Shown here: in pieces, positions 36,064 to 45,009 of the stretch
Layout of the letters: each line of letters opens with the position of its first letter
Position numbering within the stretch: the stretch's first letter is position 1
Origin: Geosporobacter subterraneus DSM 17957
Lineage (GTDB): Bacteria; Bacillota; Clostridia; Peptostreptococcales; Thermotaleaceae
NCBI RefSeq assembly: GCF_900142145.1
Contig: NZ_FQZV01000007.1
Location: 48,234 to 112,233 of the forward strand
DNA: 64,000 nucleotides
Reading direction: 5' to 3'
Position numbers and translations under genes: made by a program
The notes under the pieces: model-generated
What the model saw: the letters and a program-made list of their open reading frames with translations, nothing else
Databases searched by the model: none
Told to the model about the DNA's origin: nothing

Positions 36064-38139
36064 TTACTCATCTTTTTCAACTTCTCTTTTATACTTGCAT
36101 TCTTTATTTGTACACTGAATAAAGTTACCTTTTTTTGTATTTTTTTCTGCCAGTAAAGAAGAACATTCTGGGCATTTCTCATCAATGGGCTTATTCCATA
36201 TCATAAAATTGCACTTTGGAAAACTGCCGCAACCATAAAAAAGCCTTCCTTTCTTAGAACGTCTTTCCAATAAGTCTCCACCACATTTAGGACAAGCAAC
36301 CCCTATTTTATGCACCAGAGGTCTTGTGTGCTGACATTCAGGATAACCTGAGCAGGCTAGAAATTTTCCAAACTTTCCATACTTGATCACCATATTTTTT
36401 CCGCATTCTTCACAAATCTCGTTGGTTGCTTCTTCTACCAGCTCGATTTTTTCAATTTCCTCCTCTGCATGCTGTAAGGAAGGTGCAAATGAGCGATAGA
36501 AATCATCGATTACCTTAATCCAATTCAGCTTTGATTCTTCAATTTGATCCAGCTGTTTTTCCAACTCTGCGGTAAAATACTCATCTACGATGTCATGGAA
36601 ATACTCTTCTAATAGATCATTTACAATTACACCCAACTCTGTGGGCTTAAAGGCCTTGCTTTCTTTTTCCACATATCCTCTGCTCAAAATTGTAGATATA
36701 ATAGGAGCATAGGTACTCGGTCTTCCAATACCCTTATCTTCAAGTTCTTTTACCAGTGTTGCCTCGGTAAATCGCGGAGGCGGTTGGGTAAAATGCTGCT
36801 TTGGCTCAATTTCTTGCAACTGCAGCACTTGATTAATTACAACTGCAGGAATCTTATTGTCGGAAACCGAAGCATAGGTGTACACTTTTAAAAAACCTTC
36901 AAATATCAGCTTTGATCCATTTGCTTTAAAAATATAATCACTATTTTTGATTTCTACAGAGTATGTATCATATACTGCTGGAGCCATTTGACTAGCCAAA
37001 TAGCGTTCCCATATCAATTTGTACAGCTGATACTGCTCATTGCTGAGAGAATTCTTGATTTTATCCGGTTCCCGTTCTATAGCAGTCGGACGTATGGCCT
37101 CATGGGCATCCTGAGCATCTTTGGCTGATTTGTATTCCTTCTCCTCTTTAGATAAATATTCTTCTGAAAAATGCTTTAGAATATAACCTTGAGCAGCTTT
37201 TTTAGCCTCTTCAGAAATACGGGTAGAATCAGTTCTTATATATGTAACTAAGCCAACAGATCCTTCCTCTTCTAAATCGATCCCCTCATAAAGCTGTTGT
37301 GCAATCATCATAGTTTTTTTGGTTGAAAAGCCAAGACGGTTAGAAGCCTCTTGCTGTAAGCTGCTTGTGATAAAGGGCGGATAAGGATTTCTTTTCTTTT
37401 CCCTTTGCTTAACATCGCTGACAATATAGGGCTGATTACTTATTTGCTCTAAAACCTTATCTACCTCAGCCTTATTATTCAGCTCTAGTTTTCCTTCATC
37501 ATTGCCATAAAATTTTGCGTCGAAAGCCTCTGGATTCTCCTGATCTGATAATGTGACCAAAATGCTCCAATACTCCTGAGGTATAAAGCTTTCTATTTCT
37601 TTCTCGCGGTCACAGATCAGTTTTGTCGCAACAGACTGCACTCTACCAGCACTTAATCCCTTTCGTATTTTCCTCCACAAGAGCGGACTGATACTGTATC
37701 CTACCAGCCGATCCAACACCCGCCTTGCTTGCTGGGCATCAACCAGGTTTTTATCGATGGTTCTGGGTTTTTTTACCGCATTTTTAATGGCCGTTTCCGT
37801 AATCTCATGAAATTCAATTCTGCACTTTTCTGATTCATCTACTGAAAGAATATGTGCTAAATGCCATGAGATTGCTTCGCCCTCTCGATCAGGGTCCGTT
37901 GCTAATAGTATCTTCTTTGCTTTTTTACCTTCTTTTTTTAACTCCTGTATGATAGACCCTTTTCCTCGGATTGTAATATAATGTGGTTCAAATCTATTTT
38001 CTATGTCTATACCCATTTTACTCTTAGGTAAATCTCTTACATGTCCAACGGAGGCTACCACCTTATAATTTTTTCCTAAAAATTTACCGATTGTTTTGGC
38101 CTTTGCGGGAGATTCCACAATAACGAGAGATTTTGCCAC
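36064..38139 (-). CDS. topA: DNA topoisomerase I (type IA)
   Basis: TopA relaxes negative supercoils behind transcription. The toprim domain (about 3-145, with ESPAKAKTIGKFLG and DPDREGEA) is followed by the four-domain core with active-site Tyr300 in TYIRTDSTR. Three C-terminal zinc ribbons follow: CEECGKN, CPKCGGD and CPECSSL, each with a second cysteine pair. I take the GTG start four bases after GGGGGTGA (giving MAKSLVIVES, 691 residues) instead of an in-frame ATG nine codons upstream that lacks a ribosome site. It has its own promoter. Confidence 0.97.
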   Translation of the reverse strand: MAKSLVIVESPAKAKTIGKFLGKNYKVVASVGHVRDLPKSKMGIDIENRFEPHYITIRGKGSIIQELKKEGKKAKKILLATDPDREGEAISWHLAHILSVDESEKCRIEFHEITETAIKNAVKKPRTIDKNLVDAQQARRVLDRLVGYSISPLLWRKIRKGLSAGRVQSVATKLICDREKEIESFIPQEYWSILVTLSDQENPEAFDAKFYGNDEGKLELNNKAEVDKVLEQISNQPYIVSDVKQREKKRNPYPPFITSSLQQEASNRLGFSTKKTMMIAQQLYEGIDLEEEGSVGLVTYIRTDSTRISEEAKKAAQGYILKHFSEEYLSKEEKEYKSAKDAQDAHEAIRPTAIEREPDKIKNSLSNEQYQLYKLIWERYLASQMAPAVYDTYSVEIKNSDYIFKANGSKLIFEGFLKVYTYASVSDNKIPAVVINQVLQLQEIEPKQHFTQPPPRFTEATLVKELEDKGIGRPSTYAPIISTILSRGYVEKESKAFKPTELGVIVNDLLEEYFHDIVDEYFTAELEKQLDQIEESKLNWIKVIDDFYRSFAPSLQHAEEEIEKIELVEEATNEICEECGKNMVIKYGKFGKFLACSGYPECQHTRPLVHKIGVACPKCGGDLLERRSKKGRLFYGCGSFPKCNFMIWNKPIDEKCPECSSLLAEKNTKKGNFIQCTNKECKYKREVEKDE

Positions 38140-38171
38140 AATTTCACCCCCATTTATTAAAAGCAATAGTT

Positions 38172-38200
38172 ATTATATCAGAATGTATCGTAAATTTCAA
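38172..38200 (-). promoter_or_regulatory. Sigma-A promoter of topA
   Basis: TTGAAA (38195-38200) and a perfect TATAAT (38172-38177) are separated by 17 bases. The start site would be about 30 bases before the topA GTG. Confidence 0.85.
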
Positions 38201-38215
38201 AATATTAATGTAAAA

Positions 38216-39304
38216 TTATTTTGTAATGAGTATTTTTCCCGGTAATTGTTCAATCAATCCCTTAATCTGTAAAATTGTAATGAGGCTGCTAACTTTATGG
38301 ATATCTATCTGTAAAGCATTACTCAAAGCCTCAAGGTGGATAGGCTGTTTTTCTACTATTTTTTCATAAATCCTGGTTTCGGTCTCACTTAGTTCAATAT
38401 TTACCTTTTTATTGACAGACTCTGGTACAATATCTAATTCACAAAGTATGTCCTCCACATTTGTTACCAATTTCGCACCCTCTTGAATCAACTTATTACA
38501 CCCTGCACTCATCATATTATTAATATTACCAGGAACAGCAAATACTTCACGTCCCTGTTCCAACGCCATCGCAGCAGTAATCAAGGATCCGCTCTTTAAT
38601 CCTGCTTCTACCACCACGACCCCTTTCGACAGTCCGCTAATAATCCGGTTTCTAGCTGGAAAGTGTCCCGCATTTGGTTCCGTTCCGAGGGCATACTCAG
38701 AAATGACTGCACCCTTTGCAGCAATCTCTTCCATTAGCTGCCCATTGGTTTTCGGATAGCAAATATCTACACCGCAGCCTAGTACCGCAATCGTTCTTCC
38801 CCCTGCATCCAGTGCCCCCTTATGGGCAGCTGTATCTACACCATAGGCCATGCCGCTGACTATTGTAATTCCTCTTCTAGCTAACTCCCCTGCAAGCTTG
38901 TAGGCAGCCCACTTGCCATAGGCTGTCGCTTTTCTTGCGCCAACAATAGCAACTGCTTTTTGATCCTGCTCAAGTATGCATCCTCGCATATGCAATAAAA
39001 ATGGAGGATCGTAAATATTCCTTAAATTCTCAGGATAATTATCCGCTTTAACACATAGGGTTGATATTTTTAAACGAGCGATTTTTTCTGCTATGCGGTG
39101 CAATTGTTCCTGTGATCTATTTTCTAATATGTTATGAACGATCTTTTCATTTATTCCTTCTACCTTTTTAAGTTGGCTTTCTGAAGCATCAAATATATTT
39201 TTCCCGAAATTAAATGTCTCCATCAGTTTCACAATATTTTTCTGACCGACTCCCTGAATGCTGTGGATCCAATGCACATATACTTTGTCATCCCTGATAT
39301 TCAT
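38216..39304 (-). CDS. dprA: DNA-processing protein DprA (Smf)
   Basis: DprA binds incoming single-stranded DNA and loads RecA during natural transformation, and is widely conserved even in non-competent bacteria. The 362-residue protein has an N-terminal helical/SAM-like part (about 1-75), a Rossmann-like core (IVGARKATAYG, then VSGMAYGVDTAAHKGAL and KSGSLITA) and a C-terminal winged helix (about 300-360). It follows comM by 17 bases, the usual clostridial pairing. Confidence 0.96.
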   Translation of the reverse strand: MNIRDDKVYVHWIHSIQGVGQKNIVKLMETFNFGKNIFDASESQLKKVEGINEKIVHNILENRSQEQLHRIAEKIARLKISTLCVKADNYPENLRNIYDPPFLLHMRGCILEQDQKAVAIVGARKATAYGKWAAYKLAGELARRGITIVSGMAYGVDTAAHKGALDAGGRTIAVLGCGVDICYPKTNGQLMEEIAAKGAVISEYALGTEPNAGHFPARNRIISGLSKGVVVVEAGLKSGSLITAAMALEQGREVFAVPGNINNMMSAGCNKLIQEGAKLVTNVEDILCELDIVPESVNKKVNIELSETETRIYEKIVEKQPIHLEALSNALQIDIHKVSSLITILQIKGLIEQLPGKILITK

Positions 39305-39321
39305 CTTCCGTTAACTCCTCA

Positions 39322-40857
39322 TCACATATTCCAAAACTTTCTATCTAAATTCCTATATTGGATGGCTTCTGCCAGATGCTCTGTTTCGATATATTCACTC
39401 CCAGCTAAATCTGCAATGGTTCTGCTCAGCTTTATGATACGGTTATGGGCCCTTGCACTGAGACCCAGTTTGTGAAATGCCTCTTCCATTAACTTTTTCT
39501 CATTCTCTCTGAGTCTGCAGTACTTTCTGATCTGTCCCGGTTTCAGCTGCGAATTAAAAACTATATTTTCATTTTTATATCTCTCTGTTTGTATTTCTTT
39601 TGCCAGATTTACTGCCTTCTTTATTTCTAGAGAGTTCTTCGTTATACTGTCATTTTCCAGTTCTTTATATTGAACGGGAAAAACTTCCACATGCATATCA
39701 ATTCGGTCTAATAGAGGCCCAGAAATCTTCGAGAGGTATCTTTTAATTTGCTGCGGTGTACAGTTGCAGTTATGATTTTCATCACCATAATATCCGCAGG
39801 GACAAGGGTTCATGCTGGCAATAAGCATGAATTTCGAAGGATAAGTCAAAGAAGCATTCACCCTAGAAATCGTAACAACCTCATCCTCTATCGGCTGTCT
39901 TAATACCTCAAGTACACTCCTATGAAACTCCGGCAGTTCATCCAAGAATAAAACGCCGTAGTGAGCCAAAGAAACCTCTCCCGGTTTTGGTATTCTACCA
40001 CCGCCCACTAGAGAAGCTGAAGATATGGTATGATGAGGTGCCCGGAAAGGTCTATTATAAATCAGAGATGTGGTATCATTCAATAGACCCGCAATACTAT
40101 ATATTTTTGTTACCTCCAAGGCCTCCTCATAGGTCATATCGGGCAAAATAGTCGGAAATCTTCTGGCCAGCATCGTTTTGCCGGAACCTGGAGGGCCAAT
40201 CATAAGCATGTTATGACCACCGGCTGCAGCGACCTGAAATGCACGCTTTACCATTTCCTGCCCTACGACGTCGCCAAAATCTTCTTCATAGCAGTTAAAG
40301 CATCTTTTTTCCAGATCGGGTTTACAATCAAGGGGCATCTGTATTTTAACTCCCTGTAAATGGTCAATGATTTCCGCCAAATTTTCAAAAGGCAGTATAT
40401 CTATGCCCGGTATAATGGACACTTCCTCAGCGTTGGACTTAGGAAGTATAATCTTCTTTAAACCCCAATCTCTCAAAGCAATTACCAGGGGCAGAGCTCC
40501 ATTTATACGGTTTAGCTTTCCATTGAGGGACATTTCTCCAATAAAGGCGTATTCTCTGATATTCTCACATCTAATCTGTCCGGCAGCTTCAAGAATCCCA
40601 ATAGCCATTGGTAAATCCAGATGACTTCCCTCTTTCTTAGTATCTGCAGGGGCTAAATTAATTGTTATTCTCTTTATAGGAAACTCATACCCAGAGTTCT
40701 TTATTGCTGAACGAATTCTCTCTCTAGATTCCTTTACAGTAGTATCGGGCAAACCTACCGTCGTCAAAGCGGGGAGTCCGTTAGATATATCCACTTCCAC
40801 CTCTATGATATTTCCATCCAATCCACTTAAAACACAGCTATAGATTTTTGATAGCAT
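39322..40857 (-). CDS. comM: YifB/ComM family Mg-chelatase-like AAA+ ATPase
   Basis: ComM-type helicases promote branch migration during integration of transforming DNA. The N-terminal ChlI/Lon-protease-like fold (about 15-165) is followed by a AAA+ domain with Walker A GPPGSGKT (about 221-228), Walker B VLFLDELPEF and a cysteine cluster (CPCGYYGDENHNCNC). A Mg-chelatase C-terminal domain (about 405-505) completes it. I use the ATG five bases after GGAGGCG. Its pairing with dprA supports a DNA-uptake or recombination role. Confidence 0.93.
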   Translation of the reverse strand: MLSKIYSCVLSGLDGNIIEVEVDISNGLPALTTVGLPDTTVKESRERIRSAIKNSGYEFPIKRITINLAPADTKKEGSHLDLPMAIGILEAAGQIRCENIREYAFIGEMSLNGKLNRINGALPLVIALRDWGLKKIILPKSNAEEVSIIPGIDILPFENLAEIIDHLQGVKIQMPLDCKPDLEKRCFNCYEEDFGDVVGQEMVKRAFQVAAAGGHNMLMIGPPGSGKTMLARRFPTILPDMTYEEALEVTKIYSIAGLLNDTTSLIYNRPFRAPHHTISSASLVGGGRIPKPGEVSLAHYGVLFLDELPEFHRSVLEVLRQPIEDEVVTISRVNASLTYPSKFMLIASMNPCPCGYYGDENHNCNCTPQQIKRYLSKISGPLLDRIDMHVEVFPVQYKELENDSITKNSLEIKKAVNLAKEIQTERYKNENIVFNSQLKPGQIRKYCRLRENEKKLMEEAFHKLGLSARAHNRIIKLSRTIADLAGSEYIETEHLAEAIQYRNLDRKFWNM

Positions 40858-40943
40858 ATATACGCCTCCTGCCAAAGCAATTCTGCATTATCTTATATAT
40901 ATTTCCATAAATTTCTATATTCCCCTTCTAATTGTACAAATTT

Positions 40944-40978
40944 TTTCAAAAAAGAAAAAATCCCCGAATCCTGGAGAT
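40944..40978 (-). terminator. Intrinsic terminator downstream of yraN
   Basis: A 7-bp stem with one G-U pair (40958-40964 with 40972-40978) and a seven-base loop is followed on the minus strand by TTTTTTCTTTTTT. It ends the rnhB...yraN transcript about 90 bases after yraN. Confidence 0.85.
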
Positions 40979-41068
40979 TAATTTAATATGTATGTGCTTC
41001 GTATTATCTGATGGAAAGAGCAAACTCAGGCATCTGTCTCTTTTCTTTCTAAAAAGCAGCCTATTCCT

Positions 41069-41428
41069 TTAAATAATATTTTTGATATGCTGAATTTCCG
41101 ACAGTTTTCTCCCCTCAAAAAGAACCTCTACTGCGTCAAAACGATAATTGCATTGAGCCAATCCCTTAGCCTTTATATAGCTTAGGGCAACTCGTACCAT
41201 GTGATCCTGTTTTTTATGGTTTATCGCCTCTATCGGCCTTCCAAACAAGATACCTGTTCTGGTTTTTACTTCTATAAATATATAGGTATTATCTCCATAG
41301 GCAATAATATCTACTTCCCCTAACTTACAGCGGTAATTGACCTCTAGTATTTTATATCCCATTTTCTTGAGATGGGTAACAGCTAATCTTTCACCCAGCG
41401 CCCCTAGTATTTTCCGATCTGTCGTCAT
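41069..41428 (-). CDS. yraN: YraN family (UPF0102) nuclease-fold protein
   Basis: This small PD-(D/E)xK nuclease-fold protein has 119 residues. The catalytic-type residues are visible: E14 region (GALGERLA), D40 in GEVDIIA and E53-x-K55 in FIEVKTRTG. Members are presumed DNA or RNA processing enzymes of uncertain substrate. It lies between a FlhB-like gene and comM-dprA; this neighbourhood is common in Firmicutes and may point to DNA metabolism. Confidence 0.93.
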   Translation of the reverse strand: MTTDRKILGALGERLAVTHLKKMGYKILEVNYRCKLGEVDIIAYGDNTYIFIEVKTRTGILFGRPIEAINHKKQDHMVRVALSYIKAKGLAQCNYRFDAVEVLFEGRKLSEIQHIKNII

Positions 41429-41431
41429 AGC

Positions 41432-41698
41432 TTATTGCTCCTTTGTATCAAGCGTTATAATAAAGGCTAAGATCTCCGCAACGACGTGATACAGCTCTGG
41501 AGGAATTTCATCTCCTATGGACAGGTTATAGAGCTGTCTTGCCAGTTTTTCATCCTGATAGGTAGGAATATCATTGTCCTTAGCCAGTTCTTTTATCTTT
41601 TGTGCAACCTCACCTTTGCCTTTAGCTACTACCCTTGGCGCATAATCCTTGTCTTCATTATATTGTATCGCTGCTGCGACCTCTTTCTTTTCTTTCAT
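41432..41698 (-). CDS. Stand-alone FlhB C-terminal domain protein (YlqH/FlhX-like)
   Basis: The 88-residue protein matches the end of FlhB almost from the self-cleavage point: AAAIQYNED corresponds to YAVALRYDS in FlhB, and IPTYQDEKLARQLYNLSIGD then EIPPELYHVVAEILAF parallels its last 45 residues. It has no membrane part and no NPTH motif, so it is like a ready-cleaved FlhB tail. FlhX of epsilonproteobacteria and YlqH of Bacillus are such proteins, and FlhX can substitute for the cleaved FlhB tail. It overlaps neither neighbour, starts just inside the stop of a FliK-like gene and has only a weak ribosome site (GGGTG), suggesting coupling. Confidence 0.92.
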   Translation of the reverse strand: MKEKKEVAAAIQYNEDKDYAPRVVAKGKGEVAQKIKELAKDNDIPTYQDEKLARQLYNLSIGDEIPPELYHVVAEILAFIITLDTKEQ

Positions 41699-41700
41699 AG

Positions 41701-43260
41701 CTACACCCACATGTCAACAAAATTATGTTTTCTCTGACTTAACAATGCTTCCTGTTCCAATACTGTAATGAGATTCAGCCTATCTTTAAAAGTCCCATAA
41801 CGAATATCGATTTTTGTGAATCCTAAGTCCATTAGCCCACTTTGCAATTTATTTTCGTGTTGGAGCATATAATTTTTAATTTGTTCATTCATCAGCCGAA
41901 AATTTACAGTTAAATTTTTCTCCTTAATCTCAATAAAAGCCTGCACTGTATCCATAGACTTGGTATCCAAAGAAATAAATATTTTTAGATCTGACGGATT
42001 TAATGCAGCCTGTGTTTTTCTCTTATTGCACAATACGATTTCCAGATTCCGCTGTTCTCCTCCTATTTGAATGGGTAACTGCAAGAACCCCTGATAATGA
42101 TTAATTTTATTCATAAAATCTATTCCGTTTTTTAATGAATCCAATTGTTGTACTACTTCTTTTCCTACCTTTACCGTCCCATTTTCTATCAACTCTTTAA
42201 TGCTTTGAATATTGTTATAAAGTTCTCGCACAACCTCCTTGACGCTCTCTTTGTTTTGTAAAAGAGAAGGCTTTATTCGACTTCCTATATCCCCTAAATT
42301 CTTGACGAAGTCTTCCATCTCTTTATGCTCCTTAAGCGCTGCAACGATTTCCTCCAGCTGCTTACCTACAGGTGCTGCGTGGAACAAGATTTGATTGACT
42401 TGGGTTGCATTTTGTATATTCATTTGAAAATTATTTTTAAGCAGAAATAGAATTTTTTCATAATTCATGTTTTGAAGATTAAAGAGGTTCGCCGATATCC
42501 CTTCTTTGGCTGCGGCGTTGATTTTTTCCCCAACTGCGGCTTCCTGCTTATATGATTTCTCCGGTGACACCTCAATGATGTTTTCATGCTTCTTTAAAGC
42601 ATTATGGGAGGTTTTTTCTTCTATAGGCGACGGAGGAACATCTATTATTTTTTCCCTAAATCGATTCATTTCTGCTGCTGCCTCTTGTCCCCAGCCTCCA
42701 TCTTTCACAGTAAGCTGCAGCTCTTTATCTGTGTTTAATACTCTTTTAAAAACTTCTTGGATGGGCTTCTCTATTAGCCCGTGCTTATCCTCTAAAGGTA
42801 ATTGGTGTATGCCTTCAGCTACTTTTTCATAAGCGGTTTTTGCACTAGCCGCTTCTTTGATGGTGCTTCCCTGGATTGGCAGTTGAAATCGAATCATTTC
42901 CTTGACGATTTCTATTTTCTCTTTATCAGGTGCTAGTCCCATTTTCTCTAGTAAGGAAACAATCTTTTTTTCAGCAGCATTTGCCTGTTCCGTGTCTTCA
43001 GTAATAGGCTTCATAAGTACTTGATGATCTTTGACTTCCTTTACTAAAAAATCGCAAAGCTGTCCGGGCTGCAAAGGCAATGGGGCAGTTAATTTTGCCT
43101 CTAAAGTTTCTCCCTTTCCCAAATCCAAAAAGATAAGATTCCCTAAAATCTTACTAATCTTTCCGCGAAGAATCTGACCCTCGTAAAGCAGTTCACTGGA
43201 TTCTTCCCTGTTTTGATGAAATGAAATATTAAATTGCATCCCCTCGTTATGAATTTTCAT
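41701..43260 (-). CDS. FliK-like C-terminal domain protein (YlqG-like)
   Basis: This 519-residue protein is a second FliK-like protein outside the flagellar operon. The N-terminal part begins with a small beta region (GQILRGKISKILGNLIFLDL, with LQPGQLCDFLV), followed by a long helical, poorly conserved middle. The C-terminal domain (about 395-500) has the FliK core (LQLPIQIGGEQRNLEIVLCN, then TVQAFIEIKEKNLTVNFRL). The last residues, LLSQRKHNFVDMWV, are unlike FliK. It is paired with the FlhB-tail gene, as ylqG-ylqH are in Bacillus between rnhB and sucC. What it measures or switches is unknown. Confidence 0.85.
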   Translation of the reverse strand: MKIHNEGMQFNISFHQNREESSELLYEGQILRGKISKILGNLIFLDLGKGETLEAKLTAPLPLQPGQLCDFLVKEVKDHQVLMKPITEDTEQANAAEKKIVSLLEKMGLAPDKEKIEIVKEMIRFQLPIQGSTIKEAASAKTAYEKVAEGIHQLPLEDKHGLIEKPIQEVFKRVLNTDKELQLTVKDGGWGQEAAAEMNRFREKIIDVPPSPIEEKTSHNALKKHENIIEVSPEKSYKQEAAVGEKINAAAKEGISANLFNLQNMNYEKILFLLKNNFQMNIQNATQVNQILFHAAPVGKQLEEIVAALKEHKEMEDFVKNLGDIGSRIKPSLLQNKESVKEVVRELYNNIQSIKELIENGTVKVGKEVVQQLDSLKNGIDFMNKINHYQGFLQLPIQIGGEQRNLEIVLCNKRKTQAALNPSDLKIFISLDTKSMDTVQAFIEIKEKNLTVNFRLMNEQIKNYMLQHENKLQSGLMDLGFTKIDIRYGTFKDRLNLITVLEQEALLSQRKHNFVDMWV

Positions 43261-43271
43261 AATTAAGACTC

Positions 43272-44042
43272 CTATAAATTTGATAAAAAAGACCTTCTGT
43301 GAATCGGTATTATACCATACCTATGAATGCTCTCATAATGCTCCTTCGTACCATAGCCCTTATGGGAGGCAAATCCATATTGTGGATAAGCTTCGTGGTA
43401 CTGGTTCATGATTCGATCCCTTGTCACCTTTGCAATAACAGATGCAGCAGCAATAGAGATACTTTTTTGATCTCCCTTAATAATAGATTGCTGTCTTATA
43501 TTTATATCGGCTACTTTTACTGCATCAATAAGTAGAGAATCCGGTTTTATTTTTAAGTTTTGAACTGCCTCAACCATAGCCCTTTCAGTAGCCCGTAAGA
43601 TATTGATTTCATCAATGACATCATGGTTTACAATGCCCACGCCTACCGCTAAAGCATGTTCATAGATGATATCAAATAGCTCATCTCTCTTTTTTTCCGA
43701 TATTTTTTTCGAATCATTGATTCCTTCTATGAACAGATCAGAGGGTAATATCACCGCTGCAGCAACTACAGGGCCTGCAAGTGGTCCCCTGCCGGCTTCA
43801 TCCAATCCAGCGATCATCCTATAACCTTCTTTGGCCAGTTCCATTTCATAGGTCCACAATCCTGCTACCCGTTTCCTTTCATCCTCATATTTGACTAATT
43901 TTTTCTGAAGTTTTTGTCCCAACTTTTGAACTGCAGCTCTTTCATCCTCTATTAACTGAGGTACAAATAGACCGTAGCTTTCCATCCCTTGTGTTTTAAT
44001 GAAATCTTCTATTTGCTTTCCTGTCATTGCTCTAAAATTCAT
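43272..44042 (-). CDS. rnhB: Ribonuclease HII
   Basis: RnhB removes ribonucleotides and RNA from RNA-DNA hybrids. Acidic catalytic residues D81 and E82 lie in GLDEAGRGPLAGPVVAAAV, with a further Asp in LLIDAVKV. The C-terminal signature is KGYGTKEHYESIHRYG. Residues 1-70 form the N-terminal extension typical of Firmicutes RNase HII. It has 256 residues, and an extended -10 promoter lies 35-45 bases upstream. Confidence 0.97.
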   Translation of the reverse strand: MNFRAMTGKQIEDFIKTQGMESYGLFVPQLIEDERAAVQKLGQKLQKKLVKYEDERKRVAGLWTYEMELAKEGYRMIAGLDEAGRGPLAGPVVAAAVILPSDLFIEGINDSKKISEKKRDELFDIIYEHALAVGVGIVNHDVIDEINILRATERAMVEAVQNLKIKPDSLLIDAVKVADINIRQQSIIKGDQKSISIAAASVIAKVTRDRIMNQYHEAYPQYGFASHKGYGTKEHYESIHRYGIIPIHRRSFLSNL

Positions 44043-44077
44043 ACCTCTGCTGTCCTCCCTACAATCTTCTTTTAATT

Positions 44078-44086
44078 ATTATACCA
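44078..44086 (-). promoter_or_regulatory. Extended -10 promoter of rnhB
   Basis: TGGTATAAT on the minus strand is a perfect extended -10. A poor -35 (TTGCCT) would lie 15 bases upstream. It sits between the rbgA terminator and the rnhB start, so rnhB likely begins a new transcript. Confidence 0.6.
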
Positions 44087-44102
44087 TAACGCTGCATTAG
44101 GC

Positions 44103-44133
44103 AATGAAAAAGCACTATGCTTTAATAGTGCTT
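44103..44133 (-). terminator. Terminator overlapping the end of rbgA
   Basis: A 9-bp perfect stem (44110-44118 with 44125-44133, AAGCACTAT) with a six-base loop is followed by TTTTTCATT on the minus strand. The rbgA stop codon is inside the stem. Confidence 0.85.
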
Positions 44134-44984
44134 ATATAATCTTCCGGTTTTTCCAGTGTAATTTTTCCTATTTTTCCACTTCTAAATTCATCCAGTATCA
44201 GGTTTGCTGCTCTGGAATAATCGATTCTTCCTCCAGAAAAAATGCAGCCTCTATTTTTGGCAATTCTCTCCAGATTCTCCAAATTGTCCAAAAATATTTC
44301 TGACAGCTTATATCGCTCCTTAATCTGATTCGTATATTCTCTGACAAGATAAGCTACAAGGTGCAATGCAATGGTCTCAATATCCAATATCTCATCTTTA
44401 ATCGCTCCAGTGAAGGCTAGTTTTAACCCTACCTGCTGATTCTCAAATTTAGGCCATAAGATGCCGGGAGTATCTAGAAGCTCAATATTGCCCCTTAATC
44501 GAACCCACTGTTTTCCTTTAGTAACCCCTGGTTTATCTCCGGTTTTTGCACTTTTCTTACCGGTTAGCCTGTTAATAATCGAAGACTTTCCAACATTAGG
44601 AATACCAACAATCATTGATCTTACCGCTCTTTTTCTCATACCCTTATTGATTAGGGCATCCATTTTTTCTTTAGCCGCCTCTTCTACTAAGGCAATCATT
44701 TTATCTAAGCCTTCTCCAGTCATTGAATTCACAGGGACAGCATTGATACCTTGTGCCGCAAAATAGTTTACCCATTTTCTAGTAATTTGAGGATCTGCCA
44801 GATCGCTTTTGTTGAGAGCAACCACTCTGGGTTTTCTCTCAACTAATTCGTCTATTTGAGGATTTCTACTACTCATAGGAATTCTTGCATCCAACAGTTC
44901 AATAACTACATCCACTAACTTAAGATTTTCCTGGATAAGCTCCTTTGTTTTTTTCATGTGCCCTGGATACCAATTGATATGCAT
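44115..44984 (-). CDS. rbgA: Ribosome biogenesis GTPase RbgA (YlqF)
   Basis: RbgA acts at a late step of 50S subunit assembly. It is a circularly permuted GTPase: the G4 motif NKSD (about 58-61) comes before G1 GIPNVGKSS (about 127-135) and G3 DTPG. The start MHINWYPGHMKKTK is the family hallmark, so I use the ATG preceded by GGTGA rather than a codon 12 bases upstream. It forms an operon with rplS and lepB upstream and ends at a terminator that overlaps its last codons. Confidence 0.97.
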   Translation of the reverse strand: MHINWYPGHMKKTKELIQENLKLVDVVIELLDARIPMSSRNPQIDELVERKPRVVALNKSDLADPQITRKWVNYFAAQGINAVPVNSMTGEGLDKMIALVEEAAKEKMDALINKGMRKRAVRSMIVGIPNVGKSSIINRLTGKKSAKTGDKPGVTKGKQWVRLRGNIELLDTPGILWPKFENQQVGLKLAFTGAIKDEILDIETIALHLVAYLVREYTNQIKERYKLSEIFLDNLENLERIAKNRGCIFSGGRIDYSRAANLILDEFRSGKIGKITLEKPEDYISTIKA

Positions 44985-45009
44985 AACAATCACCACACAA
45001 TTTTCAAAT

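Noticed and set aside
35967..36185. 72-codon minus-strand frame across the end of topA
   Set aside because: It is a shifted frame of the third TopA zinc ribbon plus the intergenic gap, with no ribosome site.
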